Source: Nitratireductor sp. ZSWI3 (GTDB lineage Bacteria; Pseudomonadota; Alphaproteobacteria; Rhizobiales; Rhizobiaceae). From it: DNA of 62,183 bases. The position numbers and the translations under genes are program-made. The DNA lies in the NCBI RefSeq assembly GCF_024655565.1, contig NZ_JANKOF010000019.1:1-62183 (forward strand), written 5' to 3'. Shown here piece by piece: positions 1-8,513 of this stretch; position 1 is the stretch's first letter, and each line of letters opens with the position of its first letter. Under the pieces are notes generated by a model, which was not told where the DNA came from, made no database searches, and saw nothing but the letters and a program-made list of their open reading frames with translations.

Positions 1-420
1 CCCAAGCAACGCAGCGCCGGCTCGCAGGGACGCGACCGGCAGGATGCGCGGCGCGGCACCGCCAGCAACCGCAACACCGACGGCGAGGCGACGCAGGGCC
101 GGCAGACGGCCCGCGCGACCCGGTCGGGCAACGCAAAGGTGTCCAACTATCCAGGCAAGGTCGTCGCCAAGCTGCGGCGTTCCCTCCGCTACCCGAGTGC
201 CGCCAAGCGCGAGCGGCTGCGCGGCGAGGTCCAGGTCCGCTTCACCGTGGCCCGCAACGGGTCGGTGAGCGGGATCAGCGTCGTGCGCAGCTCCGGATCG
301 CCGGTGCTCGACCAGGCGGCGCTCGAAACGGTGCGCCGCGCAGCGCCCTTCCCGCAGATTCCCTCGGAAGCGGGGCGCGCCTCCTGGCCGTTCACCGTCC
401 CACTCGCCTTCATCCGCTGA
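1..420 (+). CDS. TonB C-terminal domain protein (5' end missing)
   Basis: The frame is open from the first base of the window, so this is the last 139 residues of a longer protein. It starts with a polar Arg/Gln/Thr-rich linker (to about residue 46), as expected for the periplasm-spanning region of TonB. A TonB_C domain of about 90 residues follows, with the recognisable stretch 'VQVRFTVARNGSV' and the later 'SSGSPVLDQAALETVRRA'. By family, this domain contacts the TonB box of outer-membrane receptors and passes on energy from ExbB/ExbD. The N-terminal membrane anchor and Pro-rich part lie outside the window. A GTG at 139 could begin a short protein, but the open upstream frame makes that unlikely. 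Confidence 0.85.
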   Translation, partial: PKQRSAGSQGRDRQDARRGTASNRNTDGEATQGRQTARATRSGNAKVSNYPGKVVAKLRRSLRYPSAAKRERLRGEVQVRFTVARNGSVSGISVVRSSGSPVLDQAALETVRRAAPFPQIPSEAGRASWPFTVPLAFIR

Positions 421-436
421 TCGCGTTCAAAAAGTC

Positions 437-487
437 AGAGCGGGATGCGGACGGAAAACCGCTTCACACTTTTCCTCATCCCGCTCT
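437..487. repeat. Palindromic intergenic repeat, copy 1 (inverted relative to copy 2 at 6431)
   Basis: A 51-bp imperfect palindrome with ends AGAGCGGGAT / ATCCCGCTCT. Read on the minus strand it is nearly the same as 6431-6481. It lies between the convergent TonB-like gene and putA, and its edge supplies bases of the putA TAG stop (486-488). It resembles dispersed palindromes of Rhizobiales genomes (recognition from memory, no search run). It may act as a transcription end signal for either gene. Confidence 0.8.
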
Positions 488-3400
488 ATACGGCGGCGAG
501 CAGGCTGGCGTTGCCGCCGGCCGCCGTCGTGTCGACGCAGATGGCCCGCTCGTGCGCATAGGCGGCCGGGTAGAGCGTCTCCGTCACCAGCGGCACCACC
601 GCCCCTTCCCGGCCGGCAAGCGCGCCGCGTAGCACCTTGAGCCAGGCAGTGCCGCCGGACGCCGCCACCAGATCGAGCGGAAGCCGTGTGAGCCCCTCCG
701 GCGATGCGACCCCGTCGGCCGCGGCGAGCGGCAACCCCTGCCCGAGAAGCGGCTTCAGGATCCGCGATGCATCGGGATGGACGGCCAGCACTGCATTGCC
801 GGTGGCAAGCGCCTGGATAACCTCGGCCAGAAGAGCGTCCTCGTCGCCGCCAAGGCATAGAACCCGCCCGCGCGGCGCCAGCATCAGCGTGTTGGCCTCG
901 CCGGTCGGTCCCGGCAGGTCGATCGGCCCCTGGTCGAGCGCCGCGGCGGCCGCCATCGCCTCCTGCCCCTTGCCGCGCAGAAGCTTGCGCAACACACCCA
1001 GCCGGTCCGCACGCTGCGCCCAGCCTTCGTCCAGCATCGGCATCAGGGGCTCAAGCACCTCCGCCGACAGAGCCGCACCGCCCGGCGCGGCCTGGTGCGG
1101 CGTCTCGGCAGCGCGGCGGAACCGGCGCAGATAGTGCGGGCCGCCGGCCTTGGGGCCGGTGCCGGACAGGCCTTCGCCGCCGAAAGGTTGCGAGCCGACC
1201 ACGGCACCGATCTGGTTGCGGTTGACGTAGATGTTGCCGGCATGGACGTGATCGACCACATGCTGGGCGCGTGCATCGATGCGTGTGTGGAGCCCGAAGG
1301 TCAGGCCATAACCCTTTGCGTTGACGGCAGAAATGACATCGTCGATGGCATCGGCCTCGAAGGTCGCCACATGCAGGATCGGACCGAACACCTCGCGTTC
1401 GAGCTCACCGATGCCCGACACCTTGAAAGCCGCGGGGGCAACATGGCGCCCCCCGTTGGGGGCTTCGAGCGCGGCGATCAGACGACCCTTCGCGGTCATC
1501 TCCTGCGCATAGGCGCTGATGTTTCGCAGCGCCTCGTCGTCGATGACGGGACCGACATCCGTCGCCACCCGCCACGGATCTCCGACGGTCAGGGCACGCA
1601 TCGCCCCTTCAAGCATCTCCGTCACGCGCTTTTCGACATCCTTCTGCACGTAGAGCATGCGCAGCGCCGAGCACCGCTGGCCGGCGCTTTGGAAGGCGGA
1701 GGCGACGATGTCGCGCACCGCCTGCTCGGGCAGTGCCGTGGAATCGACGATCATGGCGTTGAGGCCGCCGGTCTCGGCGATCAGCATGGCATCGGGATCG
1801 GCATTGGCGGCGAGCTGCCGCTCGATCAGCCGCGCCACCTCGGTGGAGCCAGTGAAGCAGACGCCGGCGATGCGCGGATCGGCCGTCAGCGGCCCGCCGA
1901 CAGACGGGCCGTCGCCGGTCAGAAGCTGGATCACGTCGGCCGGCACGCCCGCCTCGTGCATCAGCGCCACGGCGCGGGCGGCGATGAGCGAGGTCTGCTC
2001 GGCCGGCTTGGCGATCACCGCATTGCCGGTGACGAGCCCGGCCGCGATCTGCCCGGTGAAGATGGCGAGCGGAAAGTTCCAGGGCGAGATGCAGACGATG
2101 ACGCCGCGGGCCTCGGTGCCCTTCTCGGCGTGCCGCGCCTCCTGCGCGTAGTAGCGCAGGAAATCCACCGCCTCGCGCACCTCGGCGATGCCGTCGGCGA
2201 GCGTCTTGCCGGCCTCGCGGGCGGCCAGCGCGAAGAACTCGGGCGCCTGCCTCTCATAGAGGTCGGCAATGCGCCGGAGGATCGCGGCGCGCTCCGACAC
2301 GGGCCTTGCCGCCCAGGAGGGCTGCGCGGCAAGGGCGAGGCCGACCGCCTCGTCCACCTGCCGGCGCGTCGCATCGCGAACGCTGCCGACGCTCTCACTG
2401 ATGTCGGCCGGGTTCACCACCGGTCGCTCGGCACCATCGCCCGCAGCGCGAGTCATCGGCCCTGCCCGCCAGCGGTGCGGCGCCGAGAACGGCGCCCGCG
2501 CCTCCTCGATAGCTGCGAGCGTGACCGGATCGGTGATGTCCCAGCCCCTGGCGTTCAAGCGCGCCTCGCCAAAAATGTCCGCCGGACGCTGGATCGCCGG
2601 ATTTGCGGCAACGGCCTGCCGCTCGACGGCCGCGAAGGGATCGCTGGCGATGGTCTCGGCGCTGACCGACGTGTCGACGATCTGGTGCACGAAGGACGAG
2701 TTGGCGCCGTTCTCCAGGAGCCGGCGGACCAGATAGGCGAGCAGGTCCTGATGCGCACCGACCGGCGCGTAGATGCGGCAACGCGTGCCGGCGCGCTTGC
2801 GCACCGCCTCGTGCAGCGCCTCTCCCATGCCGTGCAGCCGCTGGAACTCGAACGCCGCGCGTTCGGGCGCCATGGCGAGAATCGCCGCCGCCGTGTGCGC
2901 ATTGTGGGTGGCGAACTGCGGATAGATGCGGTCCGTCATGCCGATCAGCTTGCGGGCGCAGGCGATGTAGCTGACGTCGGTGTTGACCTTGCGCGTGAAG
3001 ACCGGGAATCCGTCGAGCCCCATCACCTGGGCGCGCTTGATCTCCGTGTCCCAGTAAGCGCCCTTGACGAGGCGGACCATGATGCGCCGGTCGAGCCTGG
3101 TCGCCAGATCGTAGAGCCAGTCGAGCACGAAGGAGGCGCGCAGCCCGTAGGCCTGGACGACGACGCCAAACCCGTCCCAGCCGGCAAGTGCGGGATCGGA
3201 CAGCACCTGTTCGATGACATCGAGCGACAGGTCGAGCCGGTCGGCCTCCTCCGCGTCGACATTGAGCCCCATCTGCGCGTCGCGCGCGGCGAGCGCCAGG
3301 CTTTTCAGCCGCTCGACCATGACCGGCAGCATGGTCGCCTTCTGGGTTTCCTCGTAGCGCGGGTGCAGGGCCGACAGTTTTACCGAAATGCCCGGATTGG

Positions 3401-4103
3401 CACGGATATCGTCCCGGCCGGCACTGCGCCTCAAGGCGGCGATCGCATCGGCATAGGCCTTGTGGTAGCGCAGCGCATCGGCCTCCGTGCGTGCCGCCTC
3501 GCCCAGCATGTCATAGGAATAGGAATAGCCCTTGGCGATCAGCAGCTGGCCGCGCTTCATCGCCTCCTCGATGGTGCGGCCGAGAACGAATTGCTCGCCC
3601 ATCTCGCGCATCGCTTTCGACACCGCCTTGCGGATCACCGGCTCGCCGAGGCGGCGCACCAGGCCGCGCAGCGTCGCCTCGACGCCCTCGCCCTCGTCGT
3701 CGAGCACGCGCCCCGTGAGCATCAGCGCCCAGGTCGAGGCGTTGACGAAGATCGAGGCGGAGCCGCCCGAATGGGCCGACCAGTCGTGCGGCGAAATCTT
3801 GTCGCGGATCAGATCGTCCATCGTCTCGGCGTCCGGCACGCGCAGCAGCGCTTCGGCAAGGCACATCAGCGCCACGCCCTCGCGCGTCGACAAGCCGTAT
3901 TCGGAGAGGAACGCCTCCATCAGATGCGTGTCGCCGGAGCCGCGCACCGCCCGCACGAGATCGGCGGCATCGCGCGAAATCCCCTCGCGGGCGGAAGGCG
4001 AAAGGTCCGCCAGCCCGACCAGCCTTTCAAGCACCGTCGCCTCGTCGGCAAGATAATGGGCGCGAATGTCGGTCCTGAGCGATGCGGACGCGGGTCTGGG
4101 CAT
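486..4103 (-). CDS. putA: Bifunctional proline dehydrogenase / delta-1-pyrroline-5-carboxylate dehydrogenase
   Basis: Oxidises proline to glutamate in two steps, passing electrons to the quinone pool and NAD+. The 1205-residue protein has an N-terminal helical region. A PRODH barrel (about 170-480) ends in the conserved 'YAPVGAHQDLLAYLVRRLL'. An aldehyde dehydrogenase domain (about 555-1010) carries catalytic Cys811 in 'SAGQRCSAL' and Glu777 in 'ETGG', and a degenerate ALDH-like C-terminal domain follows. No N-terminal ribbon-helix-helix domain is seen, so it is not the self-repressing E. coli type; this fits the divergent PutR. The ATG at 4103 was chosen because GAGGA precedes it by about 5 bases. 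A start 20 codons upstream (4163) is open but adds unlike sequence. Confidence 0.97.
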   Translation of the reverse strand: MPRPASASLRTDIRAHYLADEATVLERLVGLADLSPSAREGISRDAADLVRAVRGSGDTHLMEAFLSEYGLSTREGVALMCLAEALLRVPDAETMDDLIRDKISPHDWSAHSGGSASIFVNASTWALMLTGRVLDDEGEGVEATLRGLVRRLGEPVIRKAVSKAMREMGEQFVLGRTIEEAMKRGQLLIAKGYSYSYDMLGEAARTEADALRYHKAYADAIAALRRSAGRDDIRANPGISVKLSALHPRYEETQKATMLPVMVERLKSLALAARDAQMGLNVDAEEADRLDLSLDVIEQVLSDPALAGWDGFGVVVQAYGLRASFVLDWLYDLATRLDRRIMVRLVKGAYWDTEIKRAQVMGLDGFPVFTRKVNTDVSYIACARKLIGMTDRIYPQFATHNAHTAAAILAMAPERAAFEFQRLHGMGEALHEAVRKRAGTRCRIYAPVGAHQDLLAYLVRRLLENGANSSFVHQIVDTSVSAETIASDPFAAVERQAVAANPAIQRPADIFGEARLNARGWDITDPVTLAAIEEARAPFSAPHRWRAGPMTRAAGDGAERPVVNPADISESVGSVRDATRRQVDEAVGLALAAQPSWAARPVSERAAILRRIADLYERQAPEFFALAAREAGKTLADGIAEVREAVDFLRYYAQEARHAEKGTEARGVIVCISPWNFPLAIFTGQIAAGLVTGNAVIAKPAEQTSLIAARAVALMHEAGVPADVIQLLTGDGPSVGGPLTADPRIAGVCFTGSTEVARLIERQLAANADPDAMLIAETGGLNAMIVDSTALPEQAVRDIVASAFQSAGQRCSALRMLYVQKDVEKRVTEMLEGAMRALTVGDPWRVATDVGPVIDDEALRNISAYAQEMTAKGRLIAALEAPNGGRHVAPAAFKVSGIGELEREVFGPILHVATFEADAIDDVISAVNAKGYGLTFGLHTRIDARAQHVVDHVHAGNIYVNRNQIGAVVGSQPFGGEGLSGTGPKAGGPHYLRRFRRAAETPHQAAPGGAALSAEVLEPLMPMLDEGWAQRADRLGVLRKLLRGKGQEAMAAAAALDQGPIDLPGPTGEANTLMLAPRGRVLCLGGDEDALLAEVIQALATGNAVLAVHPDASRILKPLLGQGLPLAAADGVASPEGLTRLPLDLVAASGGTAWLKVLRGALAGREGAVVPLVTETLYPAAYAHERAICVDTTAAGGNASLLAAV

Positions 4104-4263
4104 GATGTCCTCGATTGTCGATTGGCGAAAGACTGCCGGCACCTGCCGGCCTTGTTGAATCATAGCACAGGCGATCTGGATTTTTGGGCTGTTTGGAGCG
4201 CGTCGATGGTGTAAATGTCCTATCGTTGCCCGCCATAATGACGATCAAGGACTATTCTAGCGC
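4104..4263. promoter_or_regulatory. putA-putR divergent promoter region
   Basis: The 160 bases between the divergent starts of putA and putR must hold both promoters. In Agrobacterium and Rhodobacter the Lrp-type PutR binds such a region to activate putA when proline is present. I cannot mark a clear operator or -35/-10 pair by eye, so the role is inferred from gene arrangement. Confidence 0.45.
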
Positions 4264-4716
4264 ATGTCGACAGAACGAGTGGACCGCATAGACCGCAACA
4301 TCCTGAACGCGCTGACCCAGGACGGCCGCCTTTCGATCGCCGAACTGGGGCGGCGCGTCGGGCTTTCCAAGACGCCGGTGCAGGCCAGGCTGCGACGCCT
4401 TGAGAAGGAGGGCTACATCCGTGGCTATGCGGCGATCATCGACCGGGCGCGCATCGGCGAAGGCCACATCGCCTTCGTCCAGGTGGAGCTGTCAGACACC
4501 CGGTCCTCGGCGCTCGCCGCCTTCAACAAGGCAGTGCTTGGCGTGCCGGAGATCGAGCAATGCCACATGACGGCGGCGGATTTCGACTATCTTCTCAAGG
4601 TGCGCACGCGCGACATCGCCAGCTACCGCAAGGTCCTCGGCGAGAAGATCTCCTCCCTGCCGCATGTGGCGCGCACCTCCACCTTCGTCACCATGGAAAC
4701 GGTCAAGGATCGCTAG
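4264..4716 (+). CDS. putR: Lrp/AsnC-family regulator, probable proline-responsive activator PutR
   Basis: 150 residues, the usual Lrp length. An N-terminal winged HTH (about 5-60) has the core 'GRLSIAELGRRVGLSKTPVQ'. A RAM/AsnC ligand-binding domain (about 70-145) includes 'VPEIEQCHMTAADFDYLL', the typical 'G-phi-D-Y/F' region. Transcription is divergent from putA, the arrangement seen for PutR in Agrobacterium and Rhodobacter, where it activates putA in response to proline. Its 3' end overlaps the convergent haem lipoprotein gene by 14 bases. Function as PutR is inferred from family and position; family membership itself is clear. Confidence 0.92.
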   Translation: MSTERVDRIDRNILNALTQDGRLSIAELGRRVGLSKTPVQARLRRLEKEGYIRGYAAIIDRARIGEGHIAFVQVELSDTRSSALAAFNKAVLGVPEIEQCHMTAADFDYLLKVRTRDIASYRKVLGEKISSLPHVARTSTFVTMETVKDR

Positions 4717-5929
4717 CTCTCTGCGGATCGAGCGTTTTTAAGAATGCGACGAGCGCCTTGCGGCCGCGTTCGGTGAGCACCACGCCGCGCAGTTCCGTGC
4801 GGCCGGAAACGGCCGCCGGGGCGCGGCTGTAATGGTCGATCACCTCGTCCAGCGAGGCGAACTGCCCGGCATGCATATAGGGCGGACGGCTCGCCGCGCC
4901 GCGCAGTGACGGCGTCTTGTAGGCGCGCTGCATGGCCGCCCGGTCGCGCCGCATGAAGCGCAGCGCCGTGCAGGCATCCGGCTCGGCGTCGCTGTAGGTC
5001 CCCAGGCAGTTGAACGGGTCGGCGAGCACCTCGGCGATGCCGTCGGCGCGGCCGGCATCGTCGGCACGCCCGGCGACCGGCGGCACGCCGGTGTTGTGGA
5101 AATGATCGTCGGTGAAGCGCGGGCCGTTATGGCATTCCAGGCAATTCGCCTTGCCGATGAAGAGCTTCAGCCCCTCCCGCTCCAGGTCGGAAAGATCGTT
5201 GCCCGCCTCGGGCTCCCGCCCTTCCAGCATGGCGGCCGCAAACCGGTCGAACCGCGTCTGCGGCGGCCGAAGCGTCTCCTCGAAGGCGGCGAGCGCCTTG
5301 CCGAGATTGGAAAACACCCGGTTCACCGCCTCGCGGTCGTCCGGCGACATCGCCGCCCAGGCGGCGCGCTCGGCCGGCGTTCCCTTCGGTCCGGCATCGG
5401 CGGGAAGATGATCGAGTGCCGGCAGCGGGCCGAAGAGCTCCGCATAGCGCCGTGCATGGCGGGCTGCCAGATGATGCGCGAAGGCGGTGCGGTTGCCGGC
5501 ATGCTCGCGCGCGTCCTCGAGCGGTGCCAGCGCCTGCGCCCAGAGGCTGTCGCGGCGCCCGTCCCAGAACTGCCAGGGGCTCCAGGCGACGCCGGCAAGC
5601 GGCATGGTCCGCCGGTCCGTCTCTGCGGCGCCCACGCCGCGCGGCAGGTCGTCCTGGAACTGCCGCTCCGGCTTATGGCAGGTGGCGCAGGACATGCTCG
5701 CGTTGCCGCTCAGCCCGGTGTCCGTGAACAGGAGAGCGCCGAATGCGGCCGCCCGCGGATCGCCCGAGACGCGGTTGCTTGGGTCGATCGGCCGTTCGGG
5801 CAGAGCGGCGAGCGACAGAGACCGGATGGCCTTCTTCTCGTTCTCGTCGAAATCGTCCGCGCCGCAAGCGGCCAACAGCAGCAGGCTTCCCGAGGCAAGG
5901 AGAAAAGCGGCTGCCCGGCGCGCCTGCAT
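4703..5929 (-). CDS. Di-haem cytochrome c peroxidase / MauG-like lipoprotein
   Basis: A 408-residue exported protein with a lipoprotein signal: hydrophobic residues 6-21 and lipobox LAAC with Cys22. Two c-type haem sites are visible, CATCH at 81-85 and CLECH at 263-267, in the CcpA/MauG domain order. Conserved family segments include 'GNASMSCATCHKPERQFQD' and 'KTPSLRGAASRPPYMHAGQF'. Family members reduce peroxide or oxidise protein partners in the periplasm; the substrate here is unknown. The ATG at 5929 gives a clean lipoprotein signal; longer frames upstream run antisense to ytkA. It lies 16 bases downstream of the YtkA-like gene, so they are probably co-transcribed. Confidence 0.9.
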   Translation of the reverse strand: MQARRAAAFLLASGSLLLLAACGADDFDENEKKAIRSLSLAALPERPIDPSNRVSGDPRAAAFGALLFTDTGLSGNASMSCATCHKPERQFQDDLPRGVGAAETDRRTMPLAGVAWSPWQFWDGRRDSLWAQALAPLEDAREHAGNRTAFAHHLAARHARRYAELFGPLPALDHLPADAGPKGTPAERAAWAAMSPDDREAVNRVFSNLGKALAAFEETLRPPQTRFDRFAAAMLEGREPEAGNDLSDLEREGLKLFIGKANCLECHNGPRFTDDHFHNTGVPPVAGRADDAGRADGIAEVLADPFNCLGTYSDAEPDACTALRFMRRDRAAMQRAYKTPSLRGAASRPPYMHAGQFASLDEVIDHYSRAPAAVSGRTELRGVVLTERGRKALVAFLKTLDPQRASDP

Positions 5930-5945
5930 GGCGAGGGTCCTGACC

Positions 5946-6401
5946 CTAGAGATCGATGTTGAACTTGGCTTCGTCGAGGCCGGGCGTCGCGCTGATCCCG
6001 ACACGGATTTCCCAGTGCCCGCCCATGTTAAAGCGCATGCCTTCGACGCGGTAGCGACCCTCCCCGAGGTTTTCGGTGACCTTCGGCTCGGTCGGCAGCC
6101 CGTGCCCGTGCGCCGGCATGCCGCCGTCAACGGCGATCTCGGCGTCGCTGACCGGCGCCCCGTCGGGCGTCGTCACAGTCAGAATCCACGCATGGGTCTC
6201 GCCGACGGGAACCGGCTGCAGATCGGTTTCGAACGTGACCTGGTAGAGCCCGTCGGCGCTGACCGTGTTGTAGGTGACGTCGATCTGCGGCGGAGGCGGC
6301 GCGAGAAGCCGGTAGCCGGCATAGACCGCGACCGCCGCGATCACCAACCCGAACAGGGCGAGGATGAAGCGGTTCTTTCCGGTTTCGGCCTGTGACGACA
6401 T
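5946..6401 (-). CDS. YtkA-like domain membrane-anchored protein
   Basis: 151 residues: one N-terminal membrane helix (about 13-33), a Pro-rich spacer, then a beta-rich domain with the YtkA-like signature 'DGGMPAHGHGLPTEPKV' and 'GMRFNMGGHWEIRVGI'. The domain should face the periplasm. FixH/YtkA-like domains are often found near copper or haem proteins. Here the next gene, 16 bases on, is a di-haem peroxidase-like lipoprotein, so a joint role in periplasmic redox chemistry is plausible but only inferred. The family assignment is from motif recognition. Confidence 0.82.
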   Translation of the reverse strand: MSSQAETGKNRFILALFGLVIAAVAVYAGYRLLAPPPPQIDVTYNTVSADGLYQVTFETDLQPVPVGETHAWILTVTTPDGAPVSDAEIAVDGGMPAHGHGLPTEPKVTENLGEGRYRVEGMRFNMGGHWEIRVGISATPGLDEAKFNIDL

Positions 6402-6430
6402 TCTGTCCCTCCGACTCGTTGGGCATATCT

Positions 6431-6481
6431 AGAGCGGGATGAGGAAAAGTGTGAAGCTGTTTTACGCCTGCGTCCCGCTCT
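6431..6481. repeat. Palindromic intergenic repeat, copy 2
   Basis: The same 51-bp palindrome as at 437-487, in the opposite orientation: AGAGCGGGATGAGGAAAAGT at the left end and CGTCCCGCTCT at the right. It lies 30 bases upstream of the YtkA-like start, between that gene and gabD. The two copies bracket the putA-putR-peroxidase-ytkA block. Confidence 0.8.
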
Positions 6482-6504
6482 AATTTCTAGAATCGATCGC
6501 GTTT

Positions 6505-6535
6505 ATGATTTTGGATTGCTTCAATCCAAAATCAT
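6505..6535. repeat. Perfect 14-bp inverted repeat (second intergenic palindrome)
   Basis: ATGATTTTGGATTG (6505-6518) is repeated inverted at 6522-6535 with a 3-base loop. GATCGCG and CGATC flank it. It joins directly onto the 6431 palindrome, so the 6402-6675 gap is a mosaic of two repeat modules. I see no coding sequence in the remaining bases of this gap. Confidence 0.75.
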
Positions 6536-6675
6536 CACGATCTCGCGCAGCCCGGCGGGCAAGCGCCACCGAAATGGATAGCACCGCCTCCTCCCGCAGG
6601 GGCCCGCGACAAATGCGCCGGTGCTGGGCACCGGCGCCGGATCGTGCTGGACTTCAAGATGGATGGGCGCGCTCC

Positions 6676-8133
6676 CTACAACCCAAGCCCGCCGATGCAG
6701 ACATATTTGGTGTCGAGATAATCCTCGATCCCCTGATGCCCGCCTTCCTTGCCAAGGCCGGATTCCTTCAGGCCGCCGAAGGGCGCCTCGACGGTGGTGA
6801 TAATGCCCTCGTTGACGCCGACAAGGCCGTATCTCAACCCTTCCATGACGCGGAAGGCGCGGCCGAGATCGCCGGTGTAGAAGTAGCAGGCAAGGCCGAA
6901 TGCCGTGTCGTTGGCGAGCCCGACCCCTTCCTCTTCCTTGTCGAAGCGGAAGACCGGGGCGACGGGCCCGAAGATCTCCTCCTGCATGAAGCGCATCTGC
7001 GGGGTGGCCTCGGCAATGACCGTCGGTTCGAAGAAGGTGCCGCCCAGCGCATGCCGGGCACCGCCGGCAGCCAGCCTGCCGCCCTTCCCGGTTGCGTCGG
7101 CGATCAACTCCTCCACCTTCTCGACGGCCTTGCCGTCGATCAAGGGGCCCTGCTGCGTGCCCTCCTCCAGGCCCGGCCCCACCTTCAGCGCCTTGGCCGC
7201 GCCGGCGAGCTTCTCGACGAATTTGTCGTAGATGCCCGCCTGCACGAAGAAACGGTTGGTGCAGACACAGGTCTGGCCGGAGTTGCGGTATTTGGCGGCG
7301 ACGGCGCCAGCCACGGCGCGATCGAGATCGGCATCGTCGAAGACCAGGAACGGCGCGTTGCCGCCGAGCTCCATCGACACCTTCTTGACCGTCCCGGCCG
7401 CCTTCTGGATCAAGAGCTTGCCGACCTCGGTCGAGCCGGTGAAGGTGATCTTGCGCACCAGCGGGTTGCCACACAGCTCGTCACCGATCTCGGAGGCCGA
7501 GCCGGTGACGATGTTGACCACCCCTTTGGGAAAGCCGGCCTCTTCGCACAGCACGCCCCAGGCAAGCCCCGAATAGGGGGTCTGCGAGGCCGGCTTGGCG
7601 ACCGCGGTGCAGCCCGAGGCGAGCGCCGGGCCGAGCTTGCGGGCGAGCATCGAGGACGGAAAGTTCCAGGGCGTGATGGCGCCGATAACGCCGACCGGCT
7701 CCTTCGTCACCAGGATGCGGCGGTCGGCCCAGGGGGACGGCACGACGTCGCCATAGACGCGCCGGCCCTCCTCCGCGTACCACAGCACATAGGCCGCCGA
7801 CATGCCGACCTCGCCCTTGGCCTCGGCAAGGGGCTTGCCCTGCTCCATGACGAGAAGCTCGGCGAGCGCATCCTGATTGTCCATGATCGCATCGTGCAGC
7901 TTGCGCAGCAGCTTTGCCCTGTGGTCGGCGGAGGTCCGCTTCCAGGACTGGAAGGCCGTTTCCGCCGCCTCGATGGCGCGCCGCGTTTCAGCCGTCCCCG
8001 AGCGGGGCACGGTGCCGATTTTCGAGCCGGTGGCGGGGTTGATCACGTCGATGGTGTTGCCGGAATCAGCCTCCACCCAGGCACCGTCGATGAAATTCGC
8101 CTGACGCAGGAAATGGCTGGTTTTTTGAAGCAT
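6676..8133 (-). CDS. gabD: NAD(P)-dependent succinate-semialdehyde dehydrogenase
   Basis: A 485-residue aldehyde dehydrogenase, close to GabD length. It should oxidise succinate semialdehyde to succinate in GABA breakdown. Visible features are 'GAITPWNFPSSMLARKLGPA' (cofactor region, about 151-170), Glu255 in 'MELGGNAPF', catalytic Cys289 in 'SGQTCVCTNR' and the C-terminal 'EAPFGGLKESG'. The double Cys context 'QTCVC' is typical of bacterial GabD. A strong AGGAG lies 8 bases before the ATG. No GABA transaminase is nearby, so another semialdehyde substrate (for example glutarate semialdehyde) is possible. Confidence 0.92.
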   Translation of the reverse strand: MLQKTSHFLRQANFIDGAWVEADSGNTIDVINPATGSKIGTVPRSGTAETRRAIEAAETAFQSWKRTSADHRAKLLRKLHDAIMDNQDALAELLVMEQGKPLAEAKGEVGMSAAYVLWYAEEGRRVYGDVVPSPWADRRILVTKEPVGVIGAITPWNFPSSMLARKLGPALASGCTAVAKPASQTPYSGLAWGVLCEEAGFPKGVVNIVTGSASEIGDELCGNPLVRKITFTGSTEVGKLLIQKAAGTVKKVSMELGGNAPFLVFDDADLDRAVAGAVAAKYRNSGQTCVCTNRFFVQAGIYDKFVEKLAGAAKALKVGPGLEEGTQQGPLIDGKAVEKVEELIADATGKGGRLAAGGARHALGGTFFEPTVIAEATPQMRFMQEEIFGPVAPVFRFDKEEEGVGLANDTAFGLACYFYTGDLGRAFRVMEGLRYGLVGVNEGIITTVEAPFGGLKESGLGKEGGHQGIEDYLDTKYVCIGGLGL

Positions 8134-8513
8134 GTCCTTCTCCTCTCATTCGCGGCAACCTGAAGGTCAGATCCCCGGGCAAGTGTCGGGTTTGTCCACT
8201 AGCGCACTCGACCGCGGCCGCTAGAGGCTGTCTGGCTCCATTGATAGGCCCAATGGATCGCAGAACGCCAGAGCGCCGTGGGGATCAGGCAGGGACAAGG
8301 CCGGACCGCCCGGACGCTGCCGACGGGCAGCACGATCTGCTTCGCAGTCAGCAGAGCAACGGCCGGCATCGGGAAAAGTTTCAGGGCAATGAAACCGATG
8401 AGGACTGCTTGCAAAGAGCTCTGCGCGAGCGGCGATCCGCCCCCGGCGGTTGTGCCTTTCATGATCCACCGAACAGCCTATATGCTATGAAGCCTTGGTT
8501 TTAGGATTTCCGC
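8134..8513. other. 380-base intergenic region without a supportable gene
   Basis: Between divergent gabD and the histidine phosphatase gene. Frames of 82-87 codons are open on both strands. The minus-strand one at 8199-8462 has a hydrophobic stretch, but none has a convincing family signature or ribosome site and they overlap one another. The region must contain both gene promoters. I see no strong palindrome apart from short GC-rich pairs. Confidence 0.5.

Noticed and set aside
1095-4214. A 1039-codon open frame on the plus strand opposite putA
   Set aside because: It is the antisense shadow of putA in GC-rich DNA. The translation is low-complexity and Arg/Gly/His-rich with no family motif, while the minus strand encodes a complete PutA.
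8199-8462. An 87-codon minus-strand frame with a hydrophobic stretch upstream of the histidine phosphatase
   Set aside because: No ribosome site, no recognised family, and open frames on the opposite strand overlap it. Left as unassigned intergenic DNA.
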